Assembly (NCBI GenBank): GCA_017434755.1
Contig: JAFRER010000011.1
Span: 51,589-115,588, forward strand
Source: Oscillospiraceae bacterium
GTDB taxonomy: Bacteria; Bacillota; Clostridia; Oscillospirales; Oscillospiraceae
Length of the DNA stretch: 64,000 nucleotides
Direction of reading: 5' to 3'
Shown here: in pieces, positions 8,996 to 18,455 of the stretch
Layout of the letters: each line of letters starts with the position of its first letter
How positions within the stretch are numbered: the first letter of the stretch is position 1
Position numbers and translations under genes: made by a program
The notes under the pieces: model-generated
The model's input: only the letters and a program-made list of their open reading frames with translations
Told to the model about the DNA's origin: nothing
The model's database searches: none

Positions 8996-9023
8996 TTGAG
9001 TTTTTTACCATTAATAATATAAT
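8996..9023 (+). promoter_or_regulatory. Promoter of galT
   Basis: TTGAGT at 8996-9001 and TATAAT at 9018-9023 with a 16-base spacer. It is back to back with the exporter promoter. Confidence 0.55.
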
Positions 9024-9064
9024 CTGATTAAGTATCACAGAATAAGCGACAGGGAAGGAACAAC

Positions 9065-10546
9065 ATGGCCGATACGTATTCACTGATAAAAGCACTGACG
9101 GACTACGCCGTATCCGCCGGGCTCATCGCGGATGACGACAGGGTCTTCTGCACGAACGCGCTTCTCGATATCACGAAATCCGTTCCGTCCTCATCGGAAG
9201 GCGCTGTTCCGGAGGGCCTTCACGGCATTCTGGATGCCCTTGTGGAGGACGCGGCCGCCAGAGGGATCATCGAGGACGATATCGAGAGCCGGGATCTGTT
9301 CGATACGAGGCTGATGGCCGCGGTGACGCCTTTCCCCCGGGAGGTGAGACGGGTCTTCCGCGAGAAATATGCGGTCAGTCCCGAGACGGCCACGGACTGG
9401 TTCTATTCATTCTCCAAGGCGACGAACTACATCCGCACGGACAGGATAAAGAAAGACAGGAAGTGGACCTACAGCGGGAAATACGGCACGCTGGACATAA
9501 CTATCAATCTTGCCAAACCGGAGAAGGATCCAAGAGCCATAGCGAAAGCAAGGAACACGGATTCGGCCAAATACCCGCTCTGCCAGCTGTGTGTGGAAAA
9601 CGAGGGCTTTGCGGGAAAGATCGGACATCCCGCAAGAGGAAACCACAGGCTCATCCCGCTGACGCTCAACGGGGAGAGCTGGTTCCTGCAGTATTCGCCT
9701 TATTCCTATTACAACGAGCACTGCATTGCGCTCAATGAAAAGCACATTCCCATGAAGGTGGACAGGGCCTCTTTCGTCAGGCTGCTGGATTTTGTCGAAC
9801 TGTTCCCGCACTATTTCATCGGCTCCAATGCCGATCTGCCCATTGTCGGAGGTTCCATACTCAGCCACGATCACTTCCAGGGCGGCCGATACGAGTTTGC
9901 CATGGCCAGAGCAGAGGTGGAGGAAGAGATCCGGTTTGACGGGTTCGAGGATATAAGTGCCGGAATAGTGGCTTGGCCAATGTCCGTGATACGTCTGAAG
10001 TCGGCTGATAAAACACGGCTTGCGGATCTTGCGGACAGGATCCTCTGCTCCTGGAGAGCCTACAGCGATCCCTCGGCTTTCATTTTTGCCGAGACGGAAG
10101 GGGAAGGGCACAATACGATAACTCCCATCGCGAGAAGAAGGGGAGAACTTTTTGAACTTGACCTTGTCCTGCGCAATAACATTACGACGGAGGAGCATCC
10201 GCTGGGAGTGTTCCACCCGCATGCGGAACTTCACCACATAAAAAAGGAGAACATAGGGCTGATCGAGGTCATGGGCCTGGCAGTGCTGCCCTCGAGGCTC
10301 AAGAACGAACTGGATGAAATAAAGGAGGTCCTCATATCCGGCGGGACACCGGAAGCCAGGCTTGCCGCCCATGCCGACTGGATCGCAGAGCTTCGGGAAA
10401 AGTACACATTCGATGCGGAAAACGCCGGAATGATCCTACAAAACGAGGTCGGCGCCGTATTTGAGAGAGTTCTTGAGGATGCAGGAGTCTTTAAGCGGAC
10501 ACCGGAGGGGAAAGCGGCGTTCCGGCGGTTCATTTCGAGTTTCTGA
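9065..10546 (+). CDS. galT: UDP-glucose--hexose-1-phosphate uridylyltransferase, class II
   Basis: Leloir-pathway enzyme that swaps UMP between UDP-glucose and galactose-1-phosphate through a uridylyl-histidine intermediate. At 493 residues it matches the Gram-positive class II GalT (GalT2), longer than the E. coli type. Visible motifs are PARGNHRLIP and the catalytic-site region GGSILSHDHFQGG with its His-x-His pair. No galK or galE is adjacent; the gene stands alone with its own promoter and a shared terminator. The ATG at 9065 follows GGAAGGAA. Confidence 0.92.
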   Translation: MADTYSLIKALTDYAVSAGLIADDDRVFCTNALLDITKSVPSSSEGAVPEGLHGILDALVEDAAARGIIEDDIESRDLFDTRLMAAVTPFPREVRRVFREKYAVSPETATDWFYSFSKATNYIRTDRIKKDRKWTYSGKYGTLDITINLAKPEKDPRAIAKARNTDSAKYPLCQLCVENEGFAGKIGHPARGNHRLIPLTLNGESWFLQYSPYSYYNEHCIALNEKHIPMKVDRASFVRLLDFVELFPHYFIGSNADLPIVGGSILSHDHFQGGRYEFAMARAEVEEEIRFDGFEDISAGIVAWPMSVIRLKSADKTRLADLADRILCSWRAYSDPSAFIFAETEGEGHNTITPIARRRGELFELDLVLRNNITTEEHPLGVFHPHAELHHIKKENIGLIEVMGLAVLPSRLKNELDEIKEVLISGGTPEARLAAHADWIAELREKYTFDAENAGMILQNEVGAVFERVLEDAGVFKRTPEGKAAFRRFISSF

Positions 10547-10552
10547 AACAGC

Positions 10553-10589
10553 GGAAAAAAACAAAGCAGTACCGAAAGGTACTGCTTTG
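10553..10589. terminator. Bidirectional terminator between galT and the glpK operon
   Basis: Perfect stem CAAAGCAGTACC / GGTACTGCTTTG with a GAAA loop. On the minus strand it is followed by seven T residues (A run at 10555-10561), so it mainly serves the glpK operon. For galT the T-tract is weak. Confidence 0.85.
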
Positions 10590-10599
10590 ATCATTTGTG

Positions 10600-11010
10600 T
10601 CAACCCAGCTTAAACCCGAGAAACCGTGGCTTGAAACCTTCCATATACAGTTCGTATGTCCCGACCTGGTACCGTTCTTTCGGATACCTGTCACCATACA
10701 GGCGGCATAGCTCATAGGCAACGATTTTGCCGTTAGAAGAGGCGAGCGACATGGCCATGGGGTTGAAAAACATGCAGATCAGCATCTTGTCTGTATCCCG
10801 GGCCCGCCGGATCTTGTATCCCCGTTTGTTGGAAGCCCAGTCACGCTCCAGTTTCTCGAGAAGCTCCGCAGCGGAAGCGGCCGGATCTTCAAGCGCGGTT
10901 ATTACCGGCTCGCCTGCCGCTTTGTATTCCTCAAAGTGCGAAGGATAATCGTTTCTGGTAAAGTATTTCAGCCAGTCTCTATAGTTTGCGATCAGATCAT
11001 ACAGTTCCAT
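10600..11010 (-). CDS. Conserved-looking hypothetical protein coupled to glpK
   Basis: 136 residues, soluble, rich in Tyr, Trp and charged residues (starts MELYDLIANYRDW; later MLICMFFNPMAMSL). No signal peptide, membrane segment or motif that I recognise. ATG 11010 is chosen over ATG 11016 because the GGAG in the last codons of glpK lies about 7 bases before it but directly abuts the earlier ATG. It begins 2 bases after the glpK stop, so it is almost certainly translated from the same mRNA. A link to glycerol use is suggested only by position. Confidence 0.7.
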   Translation of the reverse strand: MELYDLIANYRDWLKYFTRNDYPSHFEEYKAAGEPVITALEDPAASAAELLEKLERDWASNKRGYKIRRARDTDKMLICMFFNPMAMSLASSNGKIVAYELCRLYGDRYPKERYQVGTYELYMEGFKPRFLGFKLG

Positions 11011-11012
11011 TG

Positions 11013-12518
11013 TCATTCTCCTTCATCACTGTCGTCTGCCCAGATAAGGGCGCATCTGACAGCCTTGTGCCAGCCTTTGAGAAGCTCTTTGCGCCGGGCT
11101 TCGTTCATCTTTCTGGTGAATACATGATCCACTGCCCAGTTGCTGCGGATATCGTCAAGACTCTCCCAGTAACCGGTGGCCAGCCCGGCAAGATAAGCAG
11201 CACCGAGTGCGGTTGTCTCGATGCATTCTGGCCGTATTACGGCGCAGTCCGTGATATCGGATTGAAACTGCATAAGGAAATCGTTCGCGCATGCACCGCC
11301 GTCCACTTTCAGGGTGGTGATCTCTATGCCACTGTCCTGCTCCATGGCCTTGCAGATATCATAGGTCTGATAGGCAAGGCTTTCAAGTGTTGCGCGGACA
11401 AGGTGAGAGCGCCCGAAACCGCGTGTGATGCCGGTTATCATTCCGCGGCAGCTCTGGCTCCAGTAGGGTGCGCCGAGTCCTGTGAAGGCTGGTACCACAT
11501 ATGCTCCTGCTGAATCCTCCACGCTTCTGGCATATCGTTCGCTGTCTACTGCGAGTGATATCACCTTTAGCTCGTCCCGCAGCCACTGAATTGCCGCGCC
11601 TGCTACGAATATGCTTCCCTCAAGGGCGTATTCGACATGATCCTTGAAACCGACCGCTATGGTCGTCACAAGTCCGTTCTTACTGTCAACCGGTTCCAAA
11701 CCGGTATTCATCAGAAGGAAGCAGCCTGTTCCGTAAGTGTTTTTCATATCACCTGGCTTGAAGCAGCATTGCCCGAAAAGCGCGCACTGCTGATCGCCTG
11801 CGGCGCCCGCGATGGGAATAGTGCCGCCGTACAGTTCGAACTCGGTGATGCCGTAAACGCAGCTTGATGGCTTTACCTTAGGCAGGATGCAGCGGGGAAT
11901 GTCAAGCATCTCAAGCAGTTCGTCATCCCAGCTGAGAGTATGGATGTTGTACAGCATCGTGCGGCTTGCGTTGGTAACATCGGTCACATGTACTCGTCCC
12001 GCTGTAAGCTTCCATATGAGCCATGTATCGATCGTACCAAAAAGTAGTTGACCGGCATTGGCTTTCTCACGGGCACCCGGTACATTGTCCAAAAGCCATT
12101 TGATTTTCGAACCAGAAAAATATGCATCAGGCACGAGACCCGTTTTGGCTCGTATAGTATCGCTCAGACCGCGTTTTACCAGATCGTCTATAATTCCGGA
12201 CGTACGGCGGCACTGCCACACGATAGCGTTGGCTATCGGCTCTCCCGTAACGCGGTCCCATAGGACGGTAGTCTCACGCTGGTTTGTTATGCCGATCGCT
12301 TCAATATCTGCAGCTGTAACCTGGAGTTTATCCATTGCTGCACGGGATACTTCCAGCGTGGTGTCCCAGATTTCCATGGCGTTGTGCTCCACCCAGCCCG
12401 GCTTCGGGAATATCTGCCGGAATTCCTTTTGGACGGATGAACAAATGTTTCCTGACTTATCGAATAGAATGCAGCGTGAACTGGTGGTTCCCTGATCCAG
12501 CGACATGATATACTTCAT
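11013..12518 (-). CDS. glpK: Glycerol kinase
   Basis: Phosphorylates glycerol to sn-glycerol-3-phosphate with ATP in the cytosol. 501 residues, the family's usual length. FGGY-kinase motifs are clear: the N-terminal phosphate loop [39 protein letters not shown] and the C-terminal GLGAPYW and [15 protein letters not shown] regions. Metabolic partners such as glpF or a glycerol-3-phosphate oxidase/dehydrogenase are not next to it. Its own near-consensus promoter lies at 12566-12594, and a 136-residue unknown protein follows immediately. Confidence 0.95.
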   Translation of the reverse strand: MKYIMSLDQGTTSSRCILFDKSGNICSSVQKEFRQIFPKPGWVEHNAMEIWDTTLEVSRAAMDKLQVTAADIEAIGITNQRETTVLWDRVTGEPIANAIVWQCRRTSGIIDDLVKRGLSDTIRAKTGLVPDAYFSGSKIKWLLDNVPGAREKANAGQLLFGTIDTWLIWKLTAGRVHVTDVTNASRTMLYNIHTLSWDDELLEMLDIPRCILPKVKPSSCVYGITEFELYGGTIPIAGAAGDQQCALFGQCCFKPGDMKNTYGTGCFLLMNTGLEPVDSKNGLVTTIAVGFKDHVEYALEGSIFVAGAAIQWLRDELKVISLAVDSERYARSVEDSAGAYVVPAFTGLGAPYWSQSCRGMITGITRGFGRSHLVRATLESLAYQTYDICKAMEQDSGIEITTLKVDGGACANDFLMQFQSDITDCAVIRPECIETTALGAAYLAGLATGYWESLDDIRSNWAVDHVFTRKMNEARRKELLKGWHKAVRCALIWADDSDEGE

Positions 12519-12565
12519 TTGATTGGCCCTTTCCGAAAAATTCTTTGATGATATGTGATATATAG

Positions 12566-12594
12566 AGTATAACCGAGAATTGAAATGCAGTCAA
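12566..12594 (-). promoter_or_regulatory. Promoter of glpK
   Basis: On the minus strand TTGACT (12589-12594) and TATACT (12566-12571), spacer 17 bases. Confidence 0.75.
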
Positions 12595-12636
12595 CGAACG
12601 AAAAACAGTAGTTTTTTTCCAGATCGATGATATAAT

Positions 12637-12672
12637 AATAACTATACATGAAAAAATAACTATACATGAAAA
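12637..12672. repeat. Perfect 18-bp tandem duplication before the pyrimidine-nucleoside phosphorylase gene
   Basis: AATAACTATACATGAAAA occurs twice in direct tandem (12637-12654 and 12655-12672). A TATAAT at 12631-12636 just upstream is a candidate -10 box, so the repeat would lie in the first bases of the mRNA or overlap the transcription start. Confidence 0.85.
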
Positions 12673-12691
12673 GCGATTGGAGATGATCAGC

Positions 12692-13996
12692 GTGCTGATG
12701 ACAGACCTTATTGCTGCCAAACGAGACGGAAGAGAGCTTTCTACCGAGCAGATACAATTCATGATTAACAACTTCACATCCGGGAGCATTCCGGATTACC
12801 AGATGGCTTCCATGTGCATGGCAATACTATTCAGAGGTATGAACGACCGAGAGATCCTGGATCTCACACTTGCAATGGAAAGATCGGGCGACATCCTCGA
12901 TCTGTCGGGAATAAAGGGTGTCAAGGCCGATAAGCATTCCACCGGAGGAGTGGGGGACAAAACCACACTTGTCCTGTGCCCGATGATAGCAGCCCTCGGA
13001 GTCAAATTTGCGAAAATGTCCGGACGCGGGCTCGGACACACAGGCGGAACAATAGACAAGCTTGAGAGCTTTCCCGGCTTTACTACTGCAATAAGCGAAG
13101 AGCAATTCATCTCAAATGTAAACAGGATAGGGATAGCTATAGCTGGTCAGACTGGCAACCTTGTCCCTGCAGATAAAAAAATGTATGCGCTGAGAGATGT
13201 AACGGGAACCGTGCCATCTGTTCCGTTGATTGTAAGTAGTATCATGTCAAAGAAACTTGCTGCAGGAGCAGATGTGATAGTGCTTGACGTAAAATGCGGA
13301 GAGGGCTCCTTCATGAAGACAAAGGCGGATGCCGAAAAGCTTGCATCACAGCTTGTTCGGGTCGGAAAACTTGCCGGCAAAAAGGTCACTGCCGTCATCA
13401 CGGATATGGATGAACCGCTCGGATATGCCGTGGGTAATGCACTTGAAGTAAAAGAGGCGATCGCAGCGCTTAACGGTGCTGAATGCGGAGAGCTTATGAA
13501 CCTTTGTCTGACCCTCGGATCCTATATCCTTATTGATGCAGGGATGACGGACAAGGAGGAAGAAGCGCGATCAATGCTCCGCCGGACGGTGGAGGACGGC
13601 AGCGCACTGAAAAAGCTTGTGGAACTGGTGGAGGCCCAGGGGGGCGATCCGGCTGCCGTATATGATACCTCGCGTCTGCCTGATGCACCTGTTAAGATGG
13701 ATGTGCGCAGCAGCAGCAAAGGCTATGTGAAGCATATCGCTGCGGAGAATGTGGGACTGGTGTCCATGCATCTCGGAGGAGGAAGGATAACCAAGGATAG
13801 CGAGATAGATCTCTCGGTCGGTGTGGTGCTTAATAAGAAGGTAGGGGACCATGTTGACGAGGGAGAGGTCCTTGGTACTGTTCACGCCACAAATGAAGAG
13901 GCAGCGGCGAAAGCGGCGGATGAACTGCGGGCCTGCTATTTCCTGACCGAGCGGAAAGGCAGAAAAGAAAAGTTCGTTAAAGCCGTTGTAAGATAA
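12692..13996 (+). CDS. pdp: Pyrimidine-nucleoside phosphorylase
   Basis: Splits uridine, thymidine or deoxyuridine with phosphate into the base and (deoxy)ribose-1-phosphate. 434 residues. The family signature SGRGLGHTGGTIDKLESFPG and the phosphate-binding KHSTGGVGDKTTL are present. GTG 12692 is chosen because GGAGA at 12679-12683 is 8 bases upstream and the protein then begins at the position where Bacillus Pdp begins (VLMTDLI against MRMVDII). A longer TTG start and ATG 12698 are possible. It is followed after 49 bases by the isomerase-like pair A1/B1, suggesting a joint role in nucleoside-sugar use. Confidence 0.9.
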   Translation: MLMTDLIAAKRDGRELSTEQIQFMINNFTSGSIPDYQMASMCMAILFRGMNDREILDLTLAMERSGDILDLSGIKGVKADKHSTGGVGDKTTLVLCPMIAALGVKFAKMSGRGLGHTGGTIDKLESFPGFTTAISEEQFISNVNRIGIAIAGQTGNLVPADKKMYALRDVTGTVPSVPLIVSSIMSKKLAAGADVIVLDVKCGEGSFMKTKADAEKLASQLVRVGKLAGKKVTAVITDMDEPLGYAVGNALEVKEAIAALNGAECGELMNLCLTLGSYILIDAGMTDKEEEARSMLRRTVEDGSALKKLVELVEAQGGDPAAVYDTSRLPDAPVKMDVRSSSKGYVKHIAAENVGLVSMHLGGGRITKDSEIDLSVGVVLNKKVGDHVDEGEVLGTVHATNEEAAAKAADELRACYFLTERKGRKEKFVKAVVR

Positions 13997-14045
13997 AAAC
14001 GGACAACGGTCTTGAGCAATAAAATACATAATAGGAGGGAAATGA

Positions 14046-14966
14046 ATGAATAAGTATTCCTATATGAACCATTGGATGATGCAGTCTCCGCAGGGACTTA
14101 CCTCACCGGATGTGAGACGGTCCTATATGGACCTGTATCTGAAGCAGATCGCGGCTCTGGGATTCAGCGGACTGGACATCTTTTCCTTTACGATCGATAA
14201 ATTTGCACGCATGTTCGGTTCCTTTATCAAGTTTGAGGAGTATCTGAAAGACCTGGGATTTGAAAAGGTGTCCGGGATCTTCAACGCATACATCGGCGAC
14301 AATAAAGCGCTGCTCCCGCATGTAAGGGAATGCCATGATGCGATCTTCCAAGATTTTGAGGAAGCCTGCATCAAGGCGGAGGGAACGGGTGTGGAGACAT
14401 TCATTGCCATGCCTGCCGCCAGCTACTGTTACTGCGAACCCGTAACGGATGAAAAGATCAGGAATCTGGCCGAGCTGTGGAACAGGGTAGGGGAGATGAC
14501 ATTGACGAAATACGGCATTCATCTCTCCATGCACCATGAGTTCTGGTGCGGACTGCGCGAGATCGAAGCGATACGGAAATTCTACCGCTGGACAGACCCA
14601 CGTTACGTTTATTTCTTCTGCGATACGGCGCAGCACAGGATCGCAGGGGTGGATCCGGCACAGCTTTACGACGAACTGCATGAGAGGACCTGGGGATTCC
14701 ATCTGAAAGATACGCGCGACACGGACTTCGAGTATTATCGTCTTCCGCCGGACACGGAACTGATGGTCCCCGATGTTCCCCGCTGGTTTTTTGAAGCGGG
14801 GGAAGGGATCGTTGATTTTCCCGCCGTATACAGGAAGATGAAAGAGCATAACTATGATGGATGGATCAGCGTTGAGCACGATAAGGCTGAAATAGGCGGC
14901 GGGAACTTCTCGGAGTGTACCGGCGTATCGGCATGGTATATTCGAAATGTGCTGCAGAAGATCTGA
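14046..14966 (+). CDS. Sugar phosphate isomerase/epimerase-like TIM-barrel protein A1 (catalytically intact)
   Basis: 306-residue xylose-isomerase-like (AP endonuclease 2 family) TIM barrel, the fold of IolE, hydroxypyruvate isomerase and ketose 3-epimerases. The four metal-ligand positions of this fold are present: Glu165 (HHEFWCGL), Asp193 (FFCDTAQH), His219 (WGFHLKDT) and Glu277 (WISVEHD). GGAGGG precedes the ATG. It lies between pdp and B1, and has a close paralogue A2 at 23246 with the same motifs. The reaction is probably isomerisation, epimerisation or dehydration of a keto-sugar or inosose-like compound; the substrate is unknown. Confidence 0.8.
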   Translation: MNKYSYMNHWMMQSPQGLTSPDVRRSYMDLYLKQIAALGFSGLDIFSFTIDKFARMFGSFIKFEEYLKDLGFEKVSGIFNAYIGDNKALLPHVRECHDAIFQDFEEACIKAEGTGVETFIAMPAASYCYCEPVTDEKIRNLAELWNRVGEMTLTKYGIHLSMHHEFWCGLREIEAIRKFYRWTDPRYVYFFCDTAQHRIAGVDPAQLYDELHERTWGFHLKDTRDTDFEYYRLPPDTELMVPDVPRWFFEAGEGIVDFPAVYRKMKEHNYDGWISVEHDKAEIGGGNFSECTGVSAWYIRNVLQKI

Positions 14967-14980
14967 GGGAGGTATATGCA

Positions 14981-15958
14981 ATGGCTATTAAGTGGGCTTA
15001 TTCCCTAAATGCGTGGGATAATGAAGAGAATTCCGTCCGAAAGGATAGAAATGAGCGTACGTTCAAGGTGATAGCTGCTGCGGGGTTTAAAGGCATTGAG
15101 ATGCAGATCGGCAGCGGCCGGTGGAAACCGCTGGGGCGTCCTCTGATCATCAGCCAGATCTACGGAGGGACTAAAGAGTTTGATACGTATCTGAAGGATC
15201 TGGGGATCGAACAGATCGTTGCCTGGGACTATGATCCTGGAATGATGTCAGGCGAGGAAAATGTATTCGGAAGAGATCCTTCCGAGCCTGCTCAGCATGA
15301 GGGGATCGTCGCGGCTCTGGAGCAGTTTGCCGCCTTCCTCGGGGAAGTGGGATCGAAGTATCTGGTTATAAGGCCGATGTGTTCCTACTGGCAGACGGCG
15401 CCGGTAACAGAAGAAAAGATCGCAGCTGCCGCGGCATGCTGGAACAAAGTGGGAAAGATGACTTCCCGATACGGAGTGAAAGTGCTGCTGCGCTTTGACT
15501 GGTTCTGCGCGGCCAACGATCGCCGCGCGATCGACAAACTGATGGCGGAGACCGATCCGGAGCTTGTCGGGCTTTGCCTGAATACCGGTGAGCTCGCGAT
15601 AGTGGAGATCGACCCGATAGAACTCTATGAGGCTTATGCAGACAGAGTCGGACTGCTGCAGTTCAAGGATGTCCGTGTTACGGATTCCCTTCAGGAGTAT
15701 AAAAAGCCCTTTGCAGAAGAGATTATCAAAAACGGCGGCGAACGCGGCATCGACCGCTGGTTCTGGGAGATGGGACGCACGGAGTGCCCCGGCCTGGTGG
15801 ACTTTCCCACTATGATGAAAGCGGTCAGAGCCCACGGCTATGACGGATGGATCGTTGTGGAAAGCGACCAGTCTGCCGACCCGCCCGCAAGCGTCCTGTT
15901 CAACAGTTGGTATGTACAGAATGTGCTTGATCCGGACTGGAAGCTGAAGAAGCTTTAA
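14981..15958 (+). CDS. Sugar isomerase/epimerase-like TIM-barrel protein B1 (degenerate metal site)
   Basis: 325 residues, same fold as A1 and 14 bases downstream of it. At the four metal-ligand positions it has Asp173 (RFDWFCAAN), Asn201 (LNTGEL), Gln227 (LLQFKDV) and Glu294 (VVESDQ), so only the last Glu is unchanged. The scaffold and the C-terminal DPPASVLFN tail are well kept and match B2 at 24204. This suggests a structural or regulatory partner of A1, or an enzyme with a changed mechanism. ATG 14981 follows GAGGGAGG. A strong terminator follows at 16018. Confidence 0.75.
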   Translation: MAIKWAYSLNAWDNEENSVRKDRNERTFKVIAAAGFKGIEMQIGSGRWKPLGRPLIISQIYGGTKEFDTYLKDLGIEQIVAWDYDPGMMSGEENVFGRDPSEPAQHEGIVAALEQFAAFLGEVGSKYLVIRPMCSYWQTAPVTEEKIAAAAACWNKVGKMTSRYGVKVLLRFDWFCAANDRRAIDKLMAETDPELVGLCLNTGELAIVEIDPIELYEAYADRVGLLQFKDVRVTDSLQEYKKPFAEEIIKNGGERGIDRWFWEMGRTECPGLVDFPTMMKAVRAHGYDGWIVVESDQSADPPASVLFNSWYVQNVLDPDWKLKKL

Positions 15959-16017
15959 GAGGCGTTCCGCTTTTACGGGTCCGGTCATCCCGGTACCTTC
16001 AGCTCCTATAGAAAATG

Positions 16018-16059
16018 AACCGGCCTCCGAATGATCGTTATATCATTCGGAGGCCGGTT
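16018..16059. terminator. Strong bidirectional terminator between B1 and the minus-strand ABC operon
   Basis: An 18-base perfect stem AACCGGCCTCCGAATGAT / ATCATTCGGAGGCCGGTT with a 6-base loop separates the convergent operons. The T-tracts on both sides are short, but the stem is very stable. Confidence 0.75.
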
Positions 16060-16099
16060 TCAGTACATATAAGGAGCTTGCTCGAATCCCTGTTCCGGA

Positions 16100-17095
16100 T
16101 CAGCCCTCCTGTTTTGCTGCCTGCCTGCGAAGCTTTATTCTTCTGATGGCATCGCCGGCACTCTCTCTGTTTGCAGAGATCAGCATGACAAAGAGAAGGA
16201 AGAAGCCGGTAACAAAATCCTGGATCGTCGTCGGCAGTCCGGCGGCCATCAGACCGTTGAAGATAATGGCCATTCCAAGTTCGCCGACCAGAATGTTCAC
16301 TAAGAAATTATCATAGATACGGTTCAGTTCGATACCGATAAGCACGCCCATCATGGGCTTGAATACCATGGGAAGGCTGCCCATGGACATTTTTGCGGCA
16401 ATGGTGTTCGAATAGCATACCTGAAGGATCGCAGCAAAACCAAAGAAGAAACCGCATACCGTATAGCAGAGGAACTTGACCTTGATGGGCTTGATGCCGA
16501 GACTCTTTGCCACGACTTCGTTGTTTCCGATCGCTCTGACATGACTGCCGAAAGCAGTATTGTAGAAGATCAGCAGGAACAGGATGCCCAGTATGGCGAT
16601 TATCACGAAGTTGTACGGTACCTTGCCGATAAAGCCAAGAGACTTATCGAGATCCATCTTTCCCTTGCCGCCGGCAATCCAGCGTCCAATAACCTCAAGG
16701 ATCAGGCACATGCCGAGGGAGATGACCATCGAAGGAATACGAAGCAAGGCGAATACGGCACCTTTCAGCAAACCGGTCAGAACGCCTGTTACGATGCAGC
16801 CGATAATGAAACCGGGCATGCCAAAGGTTTTGCTGAACTGGACACCGACGATACCGATAAGAATGATCTGGGCACCGGCAGACAGTTCCATCATGCCGGC
16901 CTTCATCAAAAAACACATACCGTAGCCGATGGCCATGGGGATCATGCTCTGATTCAGTATGACCAGGATGCTGTTAGGCCCGAAACCGGGAGTGGCGACC
17001 CAGAAGATCACAAACAGTATCACGGGGATGGCAGCCATCCACAGGAACTTCTTTATACCGCCGGCCAGCTTGCTTCCGAACGAATTCGTATTCAT
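16100..17095 (-). CDS. Sugar ABC transporter permease 2 (RbsC/LsrD-like)
   Basis: 331-residue polytopic permease of the CUT2 family. Helices are evident throughout, with MKAGMMELSAGAQIILIG as the counterpart of the usual GIDLSVG region and AIGNNEVVAKSLGI as the conserved cytoplasmic loop. It is the last gene of the minus-strand operon, after the binding protein. The operon also has a different permease at 18456, so the channel is probably a heterodimer as in Lsr-type importers. GGAG precedes the ATG. Confidence 0.82.
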   Translation of the reverse strand: MNTNSFGSKLAGGIKKFLWMAAIPVILFVIFWVATPGFGPNSILVILNQSMIPMAIGYGMCFLMKAGMMELSAGAQIILIGIVGVQFSKTFGMPGFIIGCIVTGVLTGLLKGAVFALLRIPSMVISLGMCLILEVIGRWIAGGKGKMDLDKSLGFIGKVPYNFVIIAILGILFLLIFYNTAFGSHVRAIGNNEVVAKSLGIKPIKVKFLCYTVCGFFFGFAAILQVCYSNTIAAKMSMGSLPMVFKPMMGVLIGIELNRIYDNFLVNILVGELGMAIIFNGLMAAGLPTTIQDFVTGFFLLFVMLISANRESAGDAIRRIKLRRQAAKQEG

Positions 17096-17179
17096 GACAA
17101 TTCACTACTCCTTAATGTCGGTCGCGATGATTTGGTAAAAAAACAATCAGAATGAAGAAGTGCTTTTAATGATTCCGGG

Positions 17180-17212
17180 ATATCCGGACCGGAGAGTGTC
17201 CGGTCCGGATAT
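17180..17212 (-). promoter_or_regulatory. Intercistronic hairpin after the second binding-protein gene
   Basis: ATATCCGGACCGG and CCGGTCCGGATAT form a 13-base stem with a 7-base loop and no T-tract. It has the same position relative to the binding-protein gene as the hairpin at 1547. Confidence 0.55.
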
Positions 17213-17222
17213 GAATTTAAGA

Positions 17223-18404
17223 TCAGCCGCCGTGGCGCGCTGCGAGATCGGCCATGCTGTAGCTGTCAGCAACTTCCTGAACTTTTGCAATTCCAGTGCC
17301 GAGGAGCAGCTCCTGGCATTCGTCGATGTGGTAGAGGGGATCGCCAGTGAGTGCGAGATCCTGATATGCTTTTGCATCAGCAGCAGACTCAAGATAGAGG
17401 AAGGGGCAAACGACCGTGACGGGCTTTCCGCCGTCAAGGGGAGTGCCAATGATGGCGTTGGTCACGATGACGGAGCAGAGAGCACGGTCAGGCATGCAGT
17501 GGCCGCCGCAAAGGGCAACTGCAATACCGTTCTCAAAGCTGCTTTCCATATCGGTACCGAAGTCGCAGGAACCGAGGAACACCTTGCCGACCTTGTTGTT
17601 GCTGACTATTGCGTCTTCAAGAGCCTCGAAAACACCGGATGTCTGGCAGGAGAGCATCATGATTCCGTCAAGACCGTCGATCGTGGCCATCCAGCTTTCG
17701 GCAGCAGCTGCTGCGTCACTGGCCTGAGCGGGGGAACGAAGCTCGCCGACGACTTCAACACCGGCTTTCGCAAAGGCGTCTCTCATACCGGCCTCGCGGG
17801 CTTCGGCAGTGGTGTCACCCTTCTGGATGCTGATGAAGGCAACCTTTTTGATGCCCTTTTCAGCCATGAGGTTTGCAACATAGTATCCGGCGTCGTACTC
17901 ATTCTCAACGGTGTTGCCGGCGTAGTAGGGGCATGCTTCAACGATCGCTTTCACTTCGGGATCGTTAATGGAGCGGAAGGTGAGCGCGAAGTAAACACCG
18001 GCGTCACCGCAGAGCTTTGCAACGGTGGGGAGCATGGAGTCAGCGGAGGGAGTGAACATGAGGCCTGCAACGCCTGCGCTGATGGCAGACTCGATTGCAG
18101 TGATGGTCTCATCGGCGTCGGATCCGCCTTCAACGAATACCATCTCACCGCCGGCTGCCTCAACAACAGCAGCGGCGTTGTTATACATACCCTGGCTGCT
18201 GGCGTCGGCGATCGGGAAATCGATATAGGCGACTTTGAACTTGGGGGCAGAGGATTCGGTGCTTGCAGCAGCAGGGGCGCTGCCGGACTGCGTGGTTCCG
18301 GAAGCGGCGGGCTGCTCAGTGGTGGCTGCGGTGGTGCTTCCGCATCCGGAGAAGAGCGCAACTGCAAAAACGAGCGCTAAGAGCAATGCGATGTACTTTT
18401 TCAT
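17223..18404 (-). CDS. Sugar ABC transporter substrate-binding lipoprotein
   Basis: 393 residues. The lipoprotein signal (MKKYIALLLA..., lipobox LFSGC, Cys21) is followed by a Ser/Thr/Ala/Pro-rich linker to about residue 52 and then a type I periplasmic-binding fold (FKVAYIDFPIADASSQGM; DETITAIESAISAGV). The start at 18404 is preferred to 18419 because AAGGGA is well placed only for it. The gene lies between two permease genes, so the order is ATPase, permease, binding protein, permease. The ligand is probably the sugar or derivative processed by the A/B proteins on either side, an inference from context. Confidence 0.85.
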   Translation of the reverse strand: MKKYIALLLALVFAVALFSGCGSTTAATTEQPAASGTTQSGSAPAAASTESSAPKFKVAYIDFPIADASSQGMYNNAAAVVEAAGGEMVFVEGGSDADETITAIESAISAGVAGLMFTPSADSMLPTVAKLCGDAGVYFALTFRSINDPEVKAIVEACPYYAGNTVENEYDAGYYVANLMAEKGIKKVAFISIQKGDTTAEAREAGMRDAFAKAGVEVVGELRSPAQASDAAAAAESWMATIDGLDGIMMLSCQTSGVFEALEDAIVSNNKVGKVFLGSCDFGTDMESSFENGIAVALCGGHCMPDRALCSVIVTNAIIGTPLDGGKPVTVVCPFLYLESAADAKAYQDLALTGDPLYHIDECQELLLGTGIAKVQEVADSYSMADLAARHGG

Positions 18405-18455
18405 TTCTTTCCCTTTCATAAAGATGATTTATTTAATCCACGGATCAGTGGTGGA

